From NCBI GenBank assembly GCA_023700805.1, contig JAMPYF010000010.1, forward strand, positions 1-64,000: a DNA stretch of 64,000 bases, written 5' to 3'. This document shows, in pieces, positions 62,003 to 64,000 of this stretch. The notes under the pieces were generated by a model. That model worked only from the letters and a program-made list of their open reading frames with translations, had not been told where the DNA came from and searched no databases. Position 1 is the stretch's first letter; each line of letters opens with the position of its first letter. The stretch comes from Sulfuritalea sp. (GTDB taxonomy: Bacteria > Pseudomonadota > Gammaproteobacteria > Burkholderiales > Rhodocyclaceae). The position numbers and the translations under genes were made by a program.

Positions 62003-62022
62003 GATACCGGGATGGTGGTATT
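62003..62022 (-). promoter_or_regulatory. Regulon box 3: AATACC-N8-GGTATC
   Basis: On the minus strand AATACC (62017-62022), 8 bases, GGTATC (62003-62008). It lies 118 bases upstream of the PAS gene start. Confidence 0.55.
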
Positions 62023-62052
62023 GACCGGCGCGACTTCAACGACACATAAAAA

Positions 62053-62076
62053 AGCCCCGGGGATTTCTCGCCGGGG
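62053..62076 (-). terminator. Rho-independent terminator after the small exported protein gene
   Basis: Stem GCCCCGG/CCGGGGC (62053-62059, 62070-62076), followed on the minus strand by six T, about 40 bases after the stop at 62117. Confidence 0.85.
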
Positions 62077-62116
62077 CGTGATCGGAAACCATGCTGTCCG
62101 ACGCAATGAAATCCCG

Positions 62117-62425
62117 CTATTCGCGGCGCTGCTCGCGGCGCCCCGCCGACATCCGGTGCGGATAGAGGTCGCGCCCTGCGTCATGCACGTCGCGGCGCAA
62201 CTGGCGACGTTCTTCGGGCGACAAGCGCTGGCCGCGACCGCGCGCATCGCCGTCGGGCGACAGCTGCTCAAGGCGCCGTTCGACGGGCATCAGGCGCTGC
62301 GGTCCGTCGCCGCCGGCATCGCGGCCCGGTCCCGGGCGCTGCGGACCCTGGGCCGCAGCGCCTGCCACCAGCAGCCACAATGCCCCCGCCACCGCCGCCC
62401 ATCCGATACTGCGTTTTGAGCTCAC
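62117..62425 (-). CDS. Small exported Arg/Gly-rich protein
   Basis: 102 residues from a GTG at 62423-62425 with AGGAG 5 bases upstream. A signal peptide (SIGWAAVAGALWLLVAGAAAQ) is followed by a Pro/Gly/Arg-rich mature part (PQRPGPGRDAGGDGPQRL) and LSPEERRQLRRDVHDAGRDLYPH, which recalls Spy/CpxP-like or heavy-metal-resistance periplasmic helices only weakly. It is followed by a terminator. A longer frame through it is antisense to ompR and is not used. Confidence 0.7.
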   Translation of the reverse strand: MSSKRSIGWAAVAGALWLLVAGAAAQGPQRPGPGRDAGGDGPQRLMPVERRLEQLSPDGDARGRGQRLSPEERRQLRRDVHDAGRDLYPHRMSAGRREQRRE

Positions 62426-62445
62426 ATCGACTCCTGGTTGATCCA

Positions 62446-62580
62446 TCAACGGAAGATATTGTAAACCTGCTCGCCGGCCACATGGCTGGCTGCCATCAGC
62501 TGATCGACCGCGGCCGGCGAATCCGCACCCCATAACGCGAGTCCGATCGCCAGGGCCATGCCGAAGAATAGCGCTTTCAT
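62446..62580 (-). CDS. Small exported or membrane protein (44 aa)
   Basis: MKALFFGMALAIGLALWGAD then AAVDQLMAASHVAGEQVYNIFR; the ATG at 62578-62580 has GGAGG upstream. The hydrophobic N-terminus suggests export or membrane insertion. It probably forms an operon with the protein 20 bases downstream and is divergent from the OmpR-type regulator. Confidence 0.65.
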   Translation of the reverse strand: MKALFFGMALAIGLALWGADSPAAVDQLMAASHVAGEQVYNIFR

Positions 62581-62674
62581 GATTGCCTCCGTGTTCTCCG
62601 CAGCGATGCCGCCTTTTGGGGCACGCTTGCATTCTCTGCAGCGGCTGTAAGTCAATTGTTGCCGCCGGACGGGG

Positions 62675-62692
62675 TTTGTAATCGTTTGTAAA
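62675..62692 (+). promoter_or_regulatory. Direct repeat upstream of the OmpR-type gene
   Basis: TTTGTAAT (62675) and TTTGTAAA (62685) repeat with a 10-base period, the usual layout of OmpR-family binding sites, between the two divergent transcripts. Autoregulation is likely. Confidence 0.5.
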
Positions 62693-62734
62693 GCCCGCTG
62701 GCACGATGCCGGCGATCCAGCTAGGATTTAGCCC

Positions 62735-63463
62735 ATGAATGAAACCAAAGCCAAAATCCTGGTCGTCGATGACGACCAGCGCCTGCGCCAGTTGCTCGAA
62801 CGCTATCTTTCCGATCAGGATTTCACGGTCAAGGCCGTACCCGATGCGCCGGGCATGGACCGCGCACTGGAACGCGAACTCTACGACCTGATCGTGCTCG
62901 ACCTGATGCTGCCCGGCGAAGACGGCCTGGCCATTTGCCGCCGCCTGCGCGGCCAGTCCAACCCGGTCAGTATCATCATGCTGACGGCCAAAGGCGACGA
63001 GGTGGATCGTATCGTCGGCCTCGAAATCGGCGCCGACGACTACCTGCCCAAACCTTTCAATCCGCGTGAACTGGTCGCCCGCATCCATGCCGTGCTGCGC
63101 CGCCGCAGCGCGCCGCCGCCGCCCGGCGCGCCGGCCATCACCGAAGAAAGCGTGAGCTTCGGCAAGATCCGGATCAACCTGGCGACGCGCGAACTCGAGC
63201 GCGACGAAACCAGCACGCTGCTGACCTCGGGCGAATTCGGCCTGCTGCGGGTGCTGCTGGAGCACCCGCGCCAGCCGATGAGCCGCGACAAGCTGATGGA
63301 ACTGGCGCGCGGCCGCGAATACGAAGTCTTCGACCGCGCCATCGATGTGCAGATCTCGCGCCTGCGCAAGCTGGTCGAGGAGGATCCCGGCAAGCCGCGC
63401 TACATCCAGACCGTCTGGGGCTTCGGCTATGTCTTCGTTCCCGACGGCAAGAAGCACGAATGA
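62735..63463 (+). CDS. ompR: OmpR-family response regulator
   Basis: 242 residues. Receiver: ILVVDDDQRLRQLL, phospho-acceptor Asp in LIVLDLMLPGEDGLAIC, MLTAKGDEVD, YLPKPFNPREL. C-terminal winged helix: LTSGEFGLLRVLLEHPRQPMSRD over two helices, DRAIDVQISRLRKLVEEDPG, IQTVWGFGYVF. It matches OmpR closely. It overlaps the kinase start by 4 bases (ATGA). Confidence 0.93.
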   Translation: MNETKAKILVVDDDQRLRQLLERYLSDQDFTVKAVPDAPGMDRALERELYDLIVLDLMLPGEDGLAICRRLRGQSNPVSIIMLTAKGDEVDRIVGLEIGADDYLPKPFNPRELVARIHAVLRRRSAPPPPGAPAITEESVSFGKIRINLATRELERDETSTLLTSGEFGLLRVLLEHPRQPMSRDKLMELARGREYEVFDRAIDVQISRLRKLVEEDPGKPRYIQTVWGFGYVFVPDGKKHE

Positions 63464-64000
63464 GATTGTTGCCGCGCTCGCTGCTGTGGCGCACCTTTCT
63501 GTTGCTTGCGCTGCTGATGGTGTTGTCGGTGGTGGCGTGGTTCGCCATATTTAGAAGCTATGAACGCGAACCGCGCGCCCGGCAACTGGCGCAGACCCTG
63601 GTCAGCGTCGCCAACCTGACGCGCGCCGCGCTGATTTCGGCGCGCCCCGAGGCGCGCATCGAGCTCTTGCGCGACTTGTCCGACCGCGAAGGCATCCGCA
63701 TCTACCCGGCCGATGCGGCGGATCGCATTGCGCCCCTGCCCGACCGGGCCTTCCTGCACCTGGTGGAAGAGAATGTCAGGCAGCAGCTGGGGCCGGCCAC
63801 CCGCCTGACGCTGGAGCGCGAGGGCGAACGCGCCCTGTTCGTCAGTTTCCGCATCGACGACAGCGACGAAGGCAATTACTGGCTGGCCCTGCCCAGCGAA
63901 CGCATCGAGCGCGTGTTTCCGCTGGGCTGGCTGGGCTGGGGCGTGGCGGCGCTGCTGCTGTCGCTGTGCGGCGCCTGGCTCATCGTGTACCGCATCACCC
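63460..64000 (+). CDS. EnvZ-like sensor histidine kinase, N-terminal part (cut by window edge)
   Basis: About 180 residues present, open at the right edge. MRLLPRSLLWRTFLLLALLM begins the first membrane helix. A periplasmic domain of about 125 residues (YEREPRARQLAQTLVSVANLTR, LLRDLSDREGIRIYPAD) follows, then a second helix (LGWGVAALLLSLCGAWLIVY). This is the EnvZ layout. The kinase core lies outside the window. Confidence 0.9.
   Translation, partial: MRLLPRSLLWRTFLLLALLMVLSVVAWFAIFRSYEREPRARQLAQTLVSVANLTRAALISARPEARIELLRDLSDREGIRIYPADAADRIAPLPDRAFLHLVEENVRQQLGPATRLTLEREGERALFVSFRIDDSDEGNYWLALPSERIERVFPLGWLGWGVAALLLSLCGAWLIVYRIT

Noticed and set aside
62117-63457. A 446-codon minus-strand frame running under the OmpR-type gene
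   Set aside because: Only its last 102 codons, from the GTG with AGGAG, look like a protein with a signal peptide. The rest is antisense to ompR.
1-64000. tRNA, rRNA, transposases, prophage or attachment sites
   Set aside because: I looked through the gaps and gene list and saw none. A covariance-model scan would be needed to exclude small RNAs.

Overview
This 64 kb, GC-rich window looks like a chromosomal segment of a betaproteobacterium. A Rhodocyclales/Sterolibacteriaceae-like organism is my best guess. The reasons are the sdhCDAB-sdhE-gltA-odhA-odhB-lpdA-zapE block divergent from mdh-acnB, the BCAM0308-type protein, and the overall codon usage. No rRNA, tRNA, CRISPR array, transposase or phage gene was recognised. 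All names come from motifs and gene context read by eye; no database search was run.

Layout. (1) 1-5.6 kb, minus strand: a giant exported LEPR-XLL/DUF4347 protein that runs off the left edge, preceded by a TolC-type outer-membrane protein and a SapC-family protein. (2) 5.8-9.5 kb, minus strand: a compact cluster of a 2OG-Fe(II) oxygenase, a family-2 O-methyltransferase, an unrecognised protein and a radical-SAM enzyme. It looks like an undescribed modification or biosynthesis pathway. (3) 9.7-11.9 kb: a lipoprotein, a conserved unknown, SlyD and Bcp. (4) 11.9-29.6 kb: the TCA-cycle supercluster (succinate dehydrogenase, citrate synthase, 2-oxoglutarate dehydrogenase E1/E2/E3, ZapE) transcribed leftwards, then a GntR regulator, and mdh, a CitE-like lyase and acnB transcribed rightwards. 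(5) 29.7-40.7 kb: a PAS sensor kinase/LuxR response-regulator pair, then a BCAM0308 protein, a small membrane protein, a phosphoribosyltransferase and a Mut7-C RNase-domain protein. Facing them are a membrane spermidine-synthase-like protein, Pcm, an Mth938-like protein, an HPF/RaiA-cold-shock fusion and a DksA/TraR protein. (6) 40.8-56.9 kb, minus strand: a 14-gene run with overlapping or near-overlapping ends. It carries ybhB, pncA, pncB, polX, archease, dnaK, a Lon-like protease, dnaJ, rtcB, a decayed marC, and a C39 peptidase/RimK/GCS2/N-formylglutamate-amidohydrolase module. (7) 57.2-62.6 kb: cyclopropane-fatty-acid synthase with an FAD reductase, two Hsp20 proteins, a DUF2934 protein, a single-PAS protein and small exported proteins. 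(8) 62.7 kb to the end: an OmpR/EnvZ-type two-component system cut by the right edge.

Regions 5-7 resemble, in gene content and from memory, the low-oxygen-activated (lxa) locus described in Burkholderia cenocepacia. I found one palindrome, (N)ATACC-N8-GGTA(T/C), at four intergenic places in these regions: 30.27, 33.67, 57.0 and 62.0 kb. At two of them a plausible -10 box follows at the same distance. I infer that a single regulator, perhaps the LuxR-type response regulator at 30.4 kb, controls these stress genes.

Other points: a ~100-bp intergenic repeat is present three times (15.8, 22.95 and 38.4 kb), dnaJ appears to start at AUU, and a Pcm carries a signal peptide.
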